Source: Methylocapsa sp. D3K7 (GTDB lineage: Bacteria; Pseudomonadota; Alphaproteobacteria; Rhizobiales; Beijerinckiaceae). From it: a DNA stretch of 64,000 nucleotides. The notes below the pieces were generated by a model, which searched no databases, was not told where the DNA came from, and was given only the letters and a program-made list of their open reading frames with translations. The stretch covers positions 2,896,501-2,960,500 of the forward strand of contig NZ_CP123229.1 in the NCBI RefSeq assembly GCF_029855125.1, written 5' to 3'. The position numbers were made by a program, and so were the translations under genes. This document shows positions 1-10,047 of the stretch, piece by piece. Positions within the stretch are counted from its first letter, which is position 1, and each line of letters starts with the position of its first letter.

Positions 1-1964
1 GCGCGGGTCATTTCCTGAGCATGAGGATTGGGCTTACGCGGCCCCGCAATTCGCAAATTTTCGAGAATATCTTGCAGAGCCTCCAGCATTTTCTGAGCGC
101 TCGCGCTGTCGCCGGAACGCAACATGTCCTGCATCTTGTCGAGCATCGCTTGCAGGTCCTGGGGGCTGATCGAGCGGCCCTTGCCCTGCAGCGATGCGGA
201 GTCGTTTTGATTGTTTTCCTTATTTTGCCGCGCCGCGAGTTCTTGCAAGAACTTGTCCATCGCGGCGCGCAGATTTTCGCTCAGTTTTCGTATTTCATCC
301 TCTGGTGCTTTGCGCTGGAGGGCGTCCCGCAATTGTTGTTCGGCGGCGCGAAGGTCGCGTTCCGCTTCCGAAAGATCGCCATTTTCGATACGAAGCGCCA
401 TTTGCCAAAGATAATCGGCGGCCTCGACAAGATCGCTGTCGCTGCGCGCCGTATTGATCTGGTCGAACGCCACCCGCAAGCCGAGGTAAACGCCGGTGCT
501 GGTCGCAAAGGTTTCCGGCTCGATCATTAAGGCATCGAGCGCGTTCGCCACCCGCGCCTTGTCATCCGGCGCCAGAATCAGATTGCGGCGTTGTTCGACC
601 AGCGCCCGCGCGAGTGGCTTGACGAAAGGCTTTTGCGGCAGTGTGATTTCGACCGGATCACTTTTGCCTTCATTGCCGCCTTCATCGCGTGCGACCAATG
701 TCATCTCGACACGCGTGCCCGCCCATGGGTGTTCTGAAAGGTCAGCGGTGGTGTCGGCCTCGCCGGCGAGGCTTGGTGCGGGCGGCAGCTGAAGCGCCAT
801 TTTGGGCGGATCGACGAGCGAACGCTGCGCTGAACGCCCGCCTGGAAGCACCGGTTTGGCGAAACTCACCTCGGCGCTCGCGACCCCATAATCGTCGGCG
901 ACACTGTATTTCAGCGTTAGCGATCCGCGAGCATTGAACTTAGGCACGGCCGTGAGGGCGATCGATGGAGGCAGGTCCATAATCGCATGAATATCGAACG
1001 CGCCGAGCGGCCTGCCGGCGTACCCAAGTTTGAGCGCCGCGTTGCCGCGCAGAACCAGCCGGATTTCGTCTTTGCCGCCCGAAATTCCCGCAGTTGGCTT
1101 GGCTGGGGCGGCTCCGGAGCTTGCTGGGGCGGAAGTGGTTTTACTTTGTGGGTTTGCGGTGAGCGCACCTTTGACGTCAATGTCGAGATTGCCTCCGGGG
1201 GCGTGAATGACGACAGTCGAACCGCTCGGCGCCTCGATTTTTTGCGGGTTTTCTGAACTGGTCAGGCTCGTGGTCCCGCCAAGGCTCAAGACGATCGGCG
1301 GTTTTCCCGTGTAGGCGGGAGGATCGATCCAGGCATCCATCCGGTAGCCATGGCCTTGCATGGAGTCCAACCGCCAATCAAATGCCGCCGCGACGCGCGC
1401 ATATCTTTCGGGGCCTGCGACAAAGCCTGTCGCGATCAATGCGACGAAGATACTTGCCCGCAATGCGTAGCGGTCGACGTCCACCATGCGGGGCGACGGG
1501 ACGCCCGTTCGCAGCAAAGCCACTGCCTGCTCCGCTCTGCGGCGATGCAAATTCCACAGCGCTCGAGTCGCCGGATCATTGACCCCATTGCCGAGCCGGT
1601 CGTCGATCACCGCTGCGGGGCGCGATGCAAGCCCCGATACGCGGTCGATCCGGACCAGTGCCTCCTGGCGTGGGGGGAACCGGAAATTGCGCAGTGGAAG
1701 CAGAGCAAAAATGACCCCTGCGGCAAGCGCGAGGACGCCGAGGCCACGCACCCAATGCGGTGCATCGAGCCATACTCCGGTCCAGGACACACAAACAAAG
1801 ATTCCAGCGACGATAAGCGGCGGCAGCACGAGGCGCCAAATCCGCTCAAACAGGAGGATGGCGCGGGCCCTAAAGACAAGCTCTTCGAGCCGCGGATTCG
1901 TCGCGTCGCCGCCGGGTGGCGGGTCGTCTTGGAGCATTCGCTTCCAGCGTCCGAATGTTAGCAA
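1..1964 (-). CDS. TIGR02302/DUF4175 family membrane protein (C-terminus cut by window edge)
   Basis: Reading the minus strand from about 1964 to 1 gives one uninterrupted frame. It opens with two hydrophobic segments (around residues 30-75), has a long Pro/Ala-rich periplasmic-type middle, and runs off the window in a Gln/Met-rich helical region (LQAMLDKMQDMLRSG, ALQDILENL). This layout and the position next to lysA match the large TIGR02302 (DUF4175) proteins of Hyphomicrobiales, whose function is unknown. I chose the TTG at 1964 because GGAG lies 6 nt upstream; an ATG at 1937 is the alternative. The family is usually about 850 residues, so roughly 200 C-terminal residues are missing here. 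Confidence 0.8.
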   Translation of the reverse strand, partial: MLTFGRWKRMLQDDPPPGGDATNPRLEELVFRARAILLFERIWRLVLPPLIVAGIFVCVSWTGVWLDAPHWVRGLGVLALAAGVIFALLPLRNFRFPPRQEALVRIDRVSGLASRPAAVIDDRLGNGVNDPATRALWNLHRRRAEQAVALLRTGVPSPRMVDVDRYALRASIFVALIATGFVAGPERYARVAAAFDWRLDSMQGHGYRMDAWIDPPAYTGKPPIVLSLGGTTSLTSSENPQKIEAPSGSTVVIHAPGGNLDIDVKGALTANPQSKTTSAPASSGAAPAKPTAGISGGKDEIRLVLRGNAALKLGYAGRPLGAFDIHAIMDLPPSIALTAVPKFNARGSLTLKYSVADDYGVASAEVSFAKPVLPGGRSAQRSLVDPPKMALQLPPAPSLAGEADTTADLSEHPWAGTRVEMTLVARDEGGNEGKSDPVEITLPQKPFVKPLARALVEQRRNLILAPDDKARVANALDALMIEPETFATSTGVYLGLRVAFDQINTARSDSDLVEAADYLWQMALRIENGDLSEAERDLRAAEQQLRDALQRKAPEDEIRKLSENLRAAMDKFLQELAARQNKENNQNDSASLQGKGRSISPQDLQAMLDKMQDMLRSGDSASAQKMLEALQDILENLRIAGPRKPNPHAQEMTR

Positions 1965-2040
1965 ACCGGTCTCCGGGAAAAACGAACACCGCAAGTTGAA
2001 CGGCGTTTCTGCATCAGCGGGTTTTGTCGCACGATCTTAG

Positions 2041-2063
2041 CCAAAAAGTCTGCAACTTTTTGG
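2041..2063 (-). terminator. Hairpin downstream of lysA
   Basis: A perfect 9-bp inverted repeat (CCAAAAAGT / ACTTTTTGG) with a 5-nt loop lies between the lysA stop and the TIGR02302 start. The A/T-rich outer stem could act as a terminator for lysA read leftward, but no long U-run follows it. Confidence 0.45.
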
Positions 2064-2152
2064 AAATCCCACACAAAGCGGAGCCATTGCCCCCGCAGAG
2101 GCGGCAGGCTAGCACGATCAAGGGCAAGTGCCACGCAGCGCCGACGCTATTT

Positions 2153-3421
2153 CTAGCTCAACCAAGCCGGAATTTTGTCAAGATCGATCAATTCCTCGTA
2201 AGTTTTACGCGGGCGAACGATTGCATATTGGCTGCCATGCACCAAAACCTCTGGGACAAGCAGCCGCGAATTGTAGGTTCCGGACTGCACCGCTCCGTAA
2301 GCGCCAGCCGACATGATCGCCAAAAGATCGCCAGGCGAGGGCTCAGCCATTTTTCGAGAAAGGGCGAGATAATCGCCGGTTTCGCAAACCGGGCCAACGA
2401 TATCGGCGGTCATCTCTGGGCTAGGGCTTGCCGGGCGAACGGGCAGCACTTCATGATGCGCGTCGTAGAGAGTTGGGCGCATCAAATCGTTCATGGCGGC
2501 ATCGACGATAACAAAGGTTTTGGCCTCGCCCCGCTTCACGAAAAGGACGCTCGTCACCAGAATGCCGGCGTTTCCGGCGATCAGCCGCCCCGGTTCGAAG
2601 ATCAGTTTGCACTCAAGCGGCGCAAGCCTTGCTTTGACAATCTCCGCATAACGCTCCGGATGGTAGCTCTCCGGATCTTCCCAAGACGCGTAAGGAATTC
2701 CAAGACCGCCGCCAAGATCGATATGATCAAGGGCGTGACCGTCGCCGCGCAGCACACGGACAAAACCGGCGATCATTTCAAAGGCGTCATCGAACGGGGC
2801 GAGGTCGGTAATCTGCGATCCGATGTGGATATCGACTCCCGTGACCATGATTCCGGGCAGCTTAGCCGCGTGCGCATAGACTTCCCGGGCGCGGCCAAGC
2901 GGAATGCCGAATTTGTTTTCGGCCTTACCGGTTGCGATCTTGGCATGCGTTTTTGCATCGACATCGGGGTTGACCCTGAGCGATATGCGCGCCCTCTGAT
3001 TCGCGCTCTGGGCGAGTTGCGATAAAGCGAAAAGCTCCGGCTCCGATTCCACATTGAAACAGAGAATTCCGCTGTCGAGCGCGAACGCCATTTCCGCCGG
3101 CGTTTTGCCAACCCCCGAAAAGGTGATTTTGTCTGGCGCGGTACCCGCCGCGAGGGCGCGGCGAAGTTCCCCTTCCGAGACGACATCCATCCCCGCTCCG
3201 AGCCGTGCCAATGTCTTGAGAACAGCCTGGTTGGAATTGGCTTTCACTGCATAGCAAATCAGATGCGGCATGGTGGCAAAGGCCGAATCGAACACTTCGT
3301 AATGACGGACGAGCGTCGCAGTCGAATAGCAATAGAAGGGCGTGCCTACTGCCGCCGCGAGCTTGGCGAGATCGACATCCTCGGCGTGCATGACGCCGTT
3401 CTTGATCATGAAATGATGCAT
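2153..3421 (-). CDS. lysA: Diaminopimelate decarboxylase
   Basis: Catalyses the last step of lysine synthesis, PLP-dependent decarboxylation of meso-diaminopimelate to L-lysine, in the cytoplasm. The 422-residue length is normal. The PLP-lysine motif YAVKANSN is near residue 60, the HIGSQ motif is mid-protein, EPGR is near residue 290, and the C-terminal substrate elements VCETGD and YGAVQSGTYNSR are all present, so the enzyme looks intact. The ATG at 3421 gives the usual short N-terminus. It lies 6 bp downstream of the lptM-like lipoprotein gene, a common rhizobial pair, and the two are probably cotranscribed. Confidence 0.96.
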   Translation of the reverse strand: MHHFMIKNGVMHAEDVDLAKLAAAVGTPFYCYSTATLVRHYEVFDSAFATMPHLICYAVKANSNQAVLKTLARLGAGMDVVSEGELRRALAAGTAPDKITFSGVGKTPAEMAFALDSGILCFNVESEPELFALSQLAQSANQRARISLRVNPDVDAKTHAKIATGKAENKFGIPLGRAREVYAHAAKLPGIMVTGVDIHIGSQITDLAPFDDAFEMIAGFVRVLRGDGHALDHIDLGGGLGIPYASWEDPESYHPERYAEIVKARLAPLECKLIFEPGRLIAGNAGILVTSVLFVKRGEAKTFVIVDAAMNDLMRPTLYDAHHEVLPVRPASPSPEMTADIVGPVCETGDYLALSRKMAEPSPGDLLAIMSAGAYGAVQSGTYNSRLLVPEVLVHGSQYAIVRPRKTYEELIDLDKIPAWLS

Positions 3422-3427
3422 GGGTGC

Positions 3428-3712
3428 TTAAAGCAGAGGATCGAGCGGGAAGGGTCTTGGCGCATGCGGCACGGCTGGCTTCGTTCCGGCCTGCGGCGGA
3501 GCCGCAGCGCCGCTGGAATTGGCCGTATTTTGCCCCGTCAGCCCACCCACGTTCTGCGTTGTTTCTTCATCCGGCGTTCCGCTGAGCGGCACGTTCAATG
3601 CGGGCGAACCTGGCGGCGGTTCGAGCGCGCCCCGCCGCCCGCAGGAGACAAGGGTCAGGGCAAGGGTGACGAGGAAAAGGGCGGCGGCGAGTTTCGAGGG
3701 CGGTGATTTCAC
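3428..3712 (-). CDS. lptM: LptM-like (YifL family) small outer-membrane lipoprotein
   Basis: A 94-residue lipoprotein: a hydrophobic signal is followed by the lipobox LVSC, then the family signature CGRRGALEPP directly after the lipidated Cys. LptM/YifL proteins assist assembly of the LPS translocon LptDE and are typically encoded just before lysA, as here. The rest is a low-complexity Pro/Ala linker. Family assignment rests on the short CGxxGxLxxP motif and the neighbour. The role in LPS transport is known for enterobacteria and inferred here. Confidence 0.8.
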   Translation of the reverse strand: MKSPPSKLAAALFLVTLALTLVSCGRRGALEPPPGSPALNVPLSGTPDEETTQNVGGLTGQNTANSSGAAAPPQAGTKPAVPHAPRPFPLDPLL

Positions 3713-3771
3713 GAATAAGCTCCATAAGGAGCGCCACTATAGGCGAAGGCAGGGAGTAAGTCTAAACTGAG

Positions 3772-6468
3772 TCACATCCCCCAACGGCGGACAAACCAAG
3801 TTTTCACCAAATGCGTCAGGATCGCGTAAGTCAACAGAAAAACGGCGATAATAAACCAATAAAGATCGGGCAATGGCGTGAATTTCAACGCCTGCCCGAT
3901 AGGTGTAAAGGGCAGTGCAATCCCGATCATACAAATGATGACCGACGTAGCGATGAGAGGGCCGCTGGCGCGGCTTTGCAGGAAAGGGATCTTCGCGGTG
4001 CGGATGATGTGGATAATCAGCGTTTGCGTCAGCAGGGATTCGACGAACCAGCCGGTCTGGAACAAGGATGGATTGTTCCAACTGTCGAAGACATAGAGCA
4101 TGGTGAAGAAAGTCGCGTAGTCGAAGATCGAGCTGATCGGCCCGATGAAAACCATGAATTTGAAAATATTGCCGATGTCCCATTTGCGCGGGACCGCAAG
4201 ATAATCCTCGTCGACATTGTCTGTTGGGATCGCGGTTTGCGAGAAATCATAGAGCAGATTGTTAGTGAGGACCTGAATGGGCAGCATCGGCAGGAAAGGC
4301 AGGAAGATGCTGGCGCCGAGCACGCTGAACATATTGCCGAAGTTCGAACTCGCGCCCATCTTGATATATTTGGTGATATTTCCAAAAACCTTGCGCCCTT
4401 CGATTACGCCTTCCTGAAGGACCATCAGACTTTTTTCGAGAAGGATGATGTCAGCGGATTCCTTGGCGATATCGACAGCGGTATCGACGGAGATTCCCAC
4501 ATCGGCGGCTTTCAGCGCGGGGCTGTCGTTGATGCCGTCGCCCATGTAGCCGACGACATGGCCCTTGGAATGAAGGGCGCCGATCACACGCGCTTTTTGG
4601 GCCGGGGAGACCTTGGCGAAGACTGCAGTGGTTTCCGCAAGCTCAGCTAGGGCGCTCTCACTCATGGGTTCAATCTCTGGGCCAAGCACGATGCGATCCA
4701 CCGCGAGTCCGACCTCGCGGCAAATCTTGCGGGTGATGATTTCATTGTCGCCGGTGATAATCTTGACCGCGACGCCAGATTTCATGAGCGCGGCGATGGC
4801 GGCGCCGGCGCTCTCCTTTGGCGGGTCGAGAAAAGCGATATAGCCGAGCAGAGTTAAGTCGCTCTCGTCTTCGACGGAATAGCTTTTCTTAAGATCGGTG
4901 ATTTCCTTATAGGCGATCGCGACGACGCGGAAACCATCCTCGTTGAGCTCTGCCGTCTCCGCCTGCGCGGCCTTAAGATGGGTTGCATCCAAGGTTCCCA
5001 ATTCGCCGCCGAGTTCATAATGCTTGCAGACCGAGAAGACTTCCTCGACAGCACCCTTGCAGATTAAAACATGGCTGCCATCTTCGCGCGACAAAATGAC
5101 CGAAAGACGCCGGCGCAGAAAGTCGAAAGGAATTTCGTCGATATTCTCATATTGATGCTGCAAGTGAAGATTCTTGCCGAGTTCGACATGCTGAAGGACC
5201 GCGACGTCCAGCAGGTTTTTTAAGCCGGATTGGTAATGGCTGTTCAGATAGGCGAATTCCAGCACACGCTCGCTGTCATTGCCGCGAATGTCGAGATGCA
5301 GCTTGAGGATGATGCGGTCTTGCGTGAGGGTACCAGTTTTGTCGGTGCACAAAACATCCATCGCGCCAAAATTCTGAATCGCATGGAGCCGCTTCACGAT
5401 CACGCGCTTTTTCGACATGGCGATTGCGCCCTTGGCGAGATTTACGGTAACGATCATCGGCAACATTTCTGGCGTTAACCCTACCGCGACGGCAACCGCG
5501 AATAAAAGCGCTTCGAGCCAATCGCCTTTGGTCAAGCCATTGATCACCAGCACCAAGGGTACCATGACCAAGATGAAACGGATCATCAGCCAGGTGAAGC
5601 GATTGACGCCCTTGTCGAAGCTTGTCAGCTCACGCTGCCCGGCAATTTTGTCGGCGAGCTGTCCGAAATAGGTTTTGCCGCCGGTATGAACGATGACGCC
5701 GGTGCCAAAGCCGCTAACCACGCTGCCACCCATGAAACAGAAATTTGGCAAGTCGAAGGGATCAAGGATCTCATCCTTATAGGGAGAAGCCGATTTCTCC
5801 GATGGCATCGCCTCGCCGGTCAGGGCCGACTGATTGATAAACAGATCCTTGGCGCTGATAAGACGCAGATCGGCTGGGATCATGTCGCCGGCCGAAAGCC
5901 GCACAATATCGCCAGGCACCAGCCGCTCGATCGCAATTTCGGTGAAACCGTGGGATTGATCCTCACCGGTGCGGGCCGCCGCGCCACGCCGCTTGACACT
6001 GGCGGTCGTCTTCACCATGGCACGCAGCTTCGCGGCAGCATCGTTGGAGCGATGCTCCTGGACGAACGCCGTTGTGATCGCAAGGACAACCATGATCGCG
6101 ATGACAACCGCCGCCCTTATGTCACCAAGAAAATACGAAACAATGGCGAGGGAGATCAGCAAGGCGTTCAAGGGATTTCGAGCGCGTCCCCACAATTCCC
6201 GCATGACGCTCGGGCGGCCTTCCTTGGCAATAAGGTTTGGTCCTGTAGACGCAAATCGTACTTCTGCTTCGGCTGGGTCCAGCCCTTCCAGGGAAGTTTG
6301 AAGTTGCGATCGGATCGATTTTTCGTCGGCGCGGCTTGCCGCGAGAATTTGGTTCGACAGGACGATATCGGTATCTCGCGCCTCTGGGCGGCCGTTGGAC
6401 TCGGCACGATGGTGATGGAAGAAGCCTTGACCACTCATATGAACCATTTCCGAGCCTTCATCGTTCAA
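3772..6468 (-). CDS. mgtA: Magnesium-translocating P-type ATPase
   Basis: An inner-membrane P3B-type ATPase importing Mg2+, 898 residues, the same length as enterobacterial MgtA. It shows the actuator motif LTGEA (about 216-220), membrane motif LTPEMLP (331-337), the phosphorylation site DKTGT (Asp376) and the hinge motif GDGINDSPA near 635, with paired helices at both ends. All catalytic elements are intact. The extra His-rich N-terminus (HHH around residue 18) may mean a later start: several Met codons lie in the first 12 residues. The 265-bp upstream gap holds no gene; I could not recognise a Mg2+ leader such as a mgtL peptide in it. Confidence 0.93.
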   Translation of the reverse strand: MNDEGSEMVHMSGQGFFHHHRAESNGRPEARDTDIVLSNQILAASRADEKSIRSQLQTSLEGLDPAEAEVRFASTGPNLIAKEGRPSVMRELWGRARNPLNALLISLAIVSYFLGDIRAAVVIAIMVVLAITTAFVQEHRSNDAAAKLRAMVKTTASVKRRGAAARTGEDQSHGFTEIAIERLVPGDIVRLSAGDMIPADLRLISAKDLFINQSALTGEAMPSEKSASPYKDEILDPFDLPNFCFMGGSVVSGFGTGVIVHTGGKTYFGQLADKIAGQRELTSFDKGVNRFTWLMIRFILVMVPLVLVINGLTKGDWLEALLFAVAVAVGLTPEMLPMIVTVNLAKGAIAMSKKRVIVKRLHAIQNFGAMDVLCTDKTGTLTQDRIILKLHLDIRGNDSERVLEFAYLNSHYQSGLKNLLDVAVLQHVELGKNLHLQHQYENIDEIPFDFLRRRLSVILSREDGSHVLICKGAVEEVFSVCKHYELGGELGTLDATHLKAAQAETAELNEDGFRVVAIAYKEITDLKKSYSVEDESDLTLLGYIAFLDPPKESAGAAIAALMKSGVAVKIITGDNEIITRKICREVGLAVDRIVLGPEIEPMSESALAELAETTAVFAKVSPAQKARVIGALHSKGHVVGYMGDGINDSPALKAADVGISVDTAVDIAKESADIILLEKSLMVLQEGVIEGRKVFGNITKYIKMGASSNFGNMFSVLGASIFLPFLPMLPIQVLTNNLLYDFSQTAIPTDNVDEDYLAVPRKWDIGNIFKFMVFIGPISSIFDYATFFTMLYVFDSWNNPSLFQTGWFVESLLTQTLIIHIIRTAKIPFLQSRASGPLIATSVIICMIGIALPFTPIGQALKFTPLPDLYWFIIAVFLLTYAILTHLVKTWFVRRWGM

Positions 6469-6733
6469 CGCGGGATTGGTGCATAGTGGCGCCCTTTGGG
6501 CTTAGGTTTATAGGATCTCTAAAGTTCCCGTGTGAAAGTTTATCGCGTGTAGCAATGTTTTGCATGCGTCAGATCAAAGACTTTTTTCGAAATCCGCTGT
6601 CGCGATGAATATTCCCGGCAAACTGGGCATGATAGTGATATGGATGCAGTAAGAGGCGCCACGTTCAGCCGCCCAATCCACAAATCAAATCTTTTCAGCC
6701 ATTGACGGGCTCCAGTTCTCGCGGAGAGCACAA

Positions 6734-7537
6734 ATGAAACTTCGGGTCGGCTACGAACTGCAATATGAATTTCCGCAACCGACTCCCCTGATCGGAATGT
6801 TGAATATCCATTACTCCCGCGTGGCGGACCTTGCGGCGCCGGATCATATCGTGATCGTGCCGCCGGTTCCGATCTCTTGCTACAGGGACGGATTTGGCAA
6901 CTGGTGCAGCCGGATTCTCGCTCCAGCAGGTCATATGATCCTCTCCACTGACGCCATTGTGACGGATTCCGGCCTGCCTGACGAAGTCGCGGTGGACGCG
7001 GCCCCGGTGGCGGTGGAAAATCTTCCGGAAGAGGCCATCGTGTTTCTTCTCGCGAGCCGATTCTGCGATAGCGACCGTTTGTTGGATCTGGCTTGGAGCT
7101 TGTTTGGCGGGACCGCGCCGGGCTGGGCGCGAGTGCAGGCGATCTGCGATTATGTGCATGAGCGCATAGCATTTGGGTACGACCACGCGCGAGTGACCCG
7201 TACGGCATCGGAGGCCTATCAAGAAGGGCAAGGTGTCTGCCGTGACTATGCGCATTTGGCGGTCGCATTCTGCCGGGCCCTCAACATTCCGGCCCGTTAT
7301 TGCACGGGCTATCTCGGCGACGTCGGCACGCCGCCGCCTTTTCCGCCGGGCGATTTCGCAGCCTGGTTCGAAGTCTATCTTGGCGGGAAATGGTACACGT
7401 TTGACGCGCGCAATAATGTGCCGCGCATCGGCAGGGTGCTTCTTGCGAGGGGACGTGACGCGGCCGATGTGGCGATCACGACGACCTTCGGACCCAATAC
7501 GCTGACCAGTTTTCGGGTCTGGACGGACGAAATCTAA
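6734..7537 (+). CDS. Transglutaminase-like cysteine peptidase family protein
   Basis: A 267-residue protein with an N-terminal beta-type region and a transglutaminase core. The nucleophile motif QGVCRDYAH is near residue 170 and the Asp motif WYTFDARNN near residue 222. Proteins of this type are predicted peptidases or amidases of unknown substrate. The canonical catalytic His before the Trp in the HAW motif is replaced: the sequence reads DFAAWFEVYLGG. I believe rhizobial relatives often lack it, so the active site may differ. No signal peptide is visible, so the protein is probably cytoplasmic. The ATG at 6734 has a purine-rich GCGGAGAG region 6-8 nt upstream. Confidence 0.85.
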   Translation: MKLRVGYELQYEFPQPTPLIGMLNIHYSRVADLAAPDHIVIVPPVPISCYRDGFGNWCSRILAPAGHMILSTDAIVTDSGLPDEVAVDAAPVAVENLPEEAIVFLLASRFCDSDRLLDLAWSLFGGTAPGWARVQAICDYVHERIAFGYDHARVTRTASEAYQEGQGVCRDYAHLAVAFCRALNIPARYCTGYLGDVGTPPPFPPGDFAAWFEVYLGGKWYTFDARNNVPRIGRVLLARGRDAADVAITTTFGPNTLTSFRVWTDEI

Positions 7538-7614
7538 GCGGGGGCTTGACAATGTCCTGGTCCGCAAGCGAGTTGCGGCGTGCAGACATCGACGAACCCA
7601 GGATTTTAAGCAAC

Positions 7615-7827
7615 ATGAAGATCATTTTGAAATGCGCTGCCGCGGCGGTTTTATTCTCGCTCTTGGGGACTGCGAGCGCTCTCGCCCAGCACGCCTGCCA
7701 CGACGATGCTTTCCGTTTTTGCGGCAAAGACATTCCGGATCACGATAAGATTCACGGGTGCCTGGTGCGGCACGTCAAGCACCTTCACCCGCATTGCAAG
7801 GCGGTCATCAAGCCCAAACGCCGCTAG
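7615..7827 (+). CDS. Small secreted Cys/His-rich protein
   Basis: A 70-residue protein with a clear signal peptide (about residues 1-25, cleavage after ASALA), followed by a short domain with four Cys and many His/Lys (CHDDAFRFCG, GCLVRHVKHLHPHC). The Cys pattern resembles one unit of the cysteine-rich repeats seen in other small rhizobial secreted proteins. The residues suggest metal or heme binding, but that is inference. A longer in-frame extension starting at 7546 is unlikely because it would bury the signal peptide. Confidence 0.65.
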   Translation: MKIILKCAAAAVLFSLLGTASALAQHACHDDAFRFCGKDIPDHDKIHGCLVRHVKHLHPHCKAVIKPKRR

Positions 7828-7887
7828 AGGCTGCGGAGAAGAAGTGAGCGTCACGGCACGCGCAAGTTTCCCGGCCGCCCAGTGACG

Positions 7888-8494
7888 TCAACCGCCAACC
7901 GACACATATTTGTTCCCGGTCCACGCCTCCGGCAAGGGCAGGCCAAGCCGCTCCGCCTCGGCGCGTTCCTCACCATCGATGCCGCCACGAAACGACAACA
8001 AATAGAGCCCGGCCGCCTGGACTTTGAATGCAAACAGGATCGACTCTGTCGACCCCGCGCGAATCATCTGTGATATGGCGGCAGATTTGGGATTAGAGGT
8101 TAAGGGAACCCGAAACCGCACGGGCGGATCATATTTAGGTCTTCCGTCCGCATCGAAATGGGCAAGGCACGCGTGGAACGCGGGCGGTTCGTCCTTCCAA
8201 TTCACTTTGGTATGCAAGCTGCCGCGATTGGCAAGCTCGACGACGGCGGTGATGATGTAACCATCTTCGTCCGGGGCGCGGGCAATCGTCGGCTGTATGT
8301 CAACCGCTATGACGGGCTGTAATTTTGCCAGCAGTTCTAGCTCACGGATACGGGCTGCCAAATCCCCTGGCAAAAACAGTGGCGCCGTCAGCCTGGCGAA
8401 GCAGGCGGATGACCGCAAACGCCCAAATTCCCGCTCCGAAAAGAGCAACAAACTTAAGTCCAAGCTCGATGAGATCGATCCATGCCTTGTCCAT
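7888..8494 (-). pseudogene. Membrane-anchored hypothetical protein, frame-disrupted
   Basis: Two overlapping reading frames on the minus strand together make one sensible protein. The first frame starts at ATG 8494 (GGGG 8 nt upstream) and gives a single N-terminal membrane helix (LIELGLKFVALFGAGIWAFA). It ends shortly after RLLRQ. The second frame takes over near 8370-8400 and continues into a helix (LAARIRELELLAKLQ) and a beta-rich soluble domain ending at 7888. Neither frame alone looks complete. A single-base indel, either real or a sequencing error, explains this. The function is unknown. Confidence 0.6.
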
Positions 8495-8632
8495 CCGCGT
8501 GACCCCTGCAAAATGGCGCCGCGGCATGTGCCAGCGGGCTGTCTCGGCCTGCGATGGCGGGAGGATCATACAGAGCGCTGCGGCGCACAAGGGCGGGCTG
8601 TGGACATCTACCGCCCGGTTCGAAGGAGGGGC

Positions 8633-10015
8633 CTATTTTTGAAGCTGTTTTAACCAGCGTTTGGCCTGCGCACGCACAGCCTTTGGCGCGGTGCCGCCAA
8701 AACTGATCCGGCTGCGCACCGAGTTTTCGACCCCAAGAACCGCGAAAACATCCTTGGTGATTCGCGGCTCGACCGTTTGCATTTCGGCCAGGGAGAGCTT
8801 TTCCAGTCCCTTTTTTTGCGCGGCGGCGATGGCGACCAGGCTTCCGGTGACGTGATGCGCTTCGCGAAACGGCAGCTTGAGCGTTCGTACCAGCCAATCG
8901 GCAAGGTCGGTCGCGGTGGAATAGCCCAGCCCAGCGGCGGCTTTCATCCGCTTGAGATCGGGGGTGAGATCGCTAACCATGCCGGTCATGGCGGCGATAC
9001 ACAGTGAAAGCGAATGCAGCGCGTCAAAAGTGCCTTCCTTGTCTTCCTGCAAATCCTTCGAATAGGCGAGAGGCAGGCCCTTCATCACAATCATCAAGGC
9101 GTTGAGCGCGCCGATAATCCTGCCGGCTTTGCCCCGGATCAGCTCCGCCGCGTCGGGATTACGCTTTTGCGGCATGATCGACGAGCCCGTCGAAAATTTG
9201 TCCGACAAAGCAGCAAAGCCAAATTGCGGCGTCGCCCAGAGCACGATTTCCTCGGCGAGACGGGAGAGGTGAACAGCGCAAATCGCGGCGGCACTCAAGG
9301 TTTCGATGACAAAATCACGATCCGCCACACTGTCGAGCGAATTCGCCGTCGGCCGGTCGAAACCCAGCGCCTTCGTGGTCATCGCCCGGTCGATCGGAAA
9401 CGAGGTTCCCGCCAGCGCGGCGGCACCGAGCGGGCATTCATTGAGGCGAGCTCTGGCATCGCGCAATCGGGAACGGTCGCGCGCAAACATCTCAACATAG
9501 GCCAGGAGATGATGACCAAAGGTGACGGGCTGCGCTGGTTGCAGATGGGTAAAGCCCGGCATCACGCTTGCCGCATAAACAAGCGCTTTCTCAGCAAGCG
9601 CCAATTGCAGGGACAGCAACTGCTCATCCAGCGCATCAATGGTATCGCGAATCCAGAGGCGAAAATCGAGCGCGACCTGGTCGTTGCGCGAGCGCGCGGT
9701 GTGGAGCCGTCCCGCCACCGGGCCGATCAGTTCGGCGAGGCGGCCTTCAATATTCATATGAATATCTTCAAGTGCCCTTGAAAATTTGAAAGAACCGGCC
9801 TCGATTTCGCGGGCGATTTCGTCTAAGCCCTTGGTGATGGCTTGCGCGTCGCCGGGTTCCAGGACATGGGTGTGTGCCAGCATGGCGACATGCGCCTTGG
9901 ACCCTTCAATATCCTGGCGGGCGAGTCTAAAGTCGAAACCAATCGAGGCATTGATCTCTTCCATGATCGCGCCGGGGCCGCTTGCGAACCGGCCTCCCCA
10001 CATTTTGTTGCTCAT
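8633..10015 (-). CDS. argH: Argininosuccinate lyase
   Basis: Cleaves argininosuccinate to arginine and fumarate, the last step of arginine synthesis, in the cytoplasm as a homotetramer. From ATG 10015 the protein starts [10 protein letters not shown], the usual N-terminus. It carries the helix motif HTARSRNDQ, the TFGHHLLAY region and the fumarase/lyase signature [11 protein letters not shown]. Length is 460 residues, normal for the family. The open frame extends upstream to 10120 but overlaps the divergent tlpA start, so the shorter start is preferred. The intergenic gap to tlpA is only 32 bp. Confidence 0.95.
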   Translation of the reverse strand: MSNKMWGGRFASGPGAIMEEINASIGFDFRLARQDIEGSKAHVAMLAHTHVLEPGDAQAITKGLDEIAREIEAGSFKFSRALEDIHMNIEGRLAELIGPVAGRLHTARSRNDQVALDFRLWIRDTIDALDEQLLSLQLALAEKALVYAASVMPGFTHLQPAQPVTFGHHLLAYVEMFARDRSRLRDARARLNECPLGAAALAGTSFPIDRAMTTKALGFDRPTANSLDSVADRDFVIETLSAAAICAVHLSRLAEEIVLWATPQFGFAALSDKFSTGSSIMPQKRNPDAAELIRGKAGRIIGALNALMIVMKGLPLAYSKDLQEDKEGTFDALHSLSLCIAAMTGMVSDLTPDLKRMKAAAGLGYSTATDLADWLVRTLKLPFREAHHVTGSLVAIAAAQKKGLEKLSLAEMQTVEPRITKDVFAVLGVENSVRSRISFGGTAPKAVRAQAKRWLKQLQK

Positions 10016-10047
10016 TTTCTCGCGCTCTTCAAAAAACCAATGGCCGC

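Noticed and set aside
2024..3025. Long plus-strand frame of 333 residues
   Set aside because: It is antisense to lysA, a clear and complete gene.
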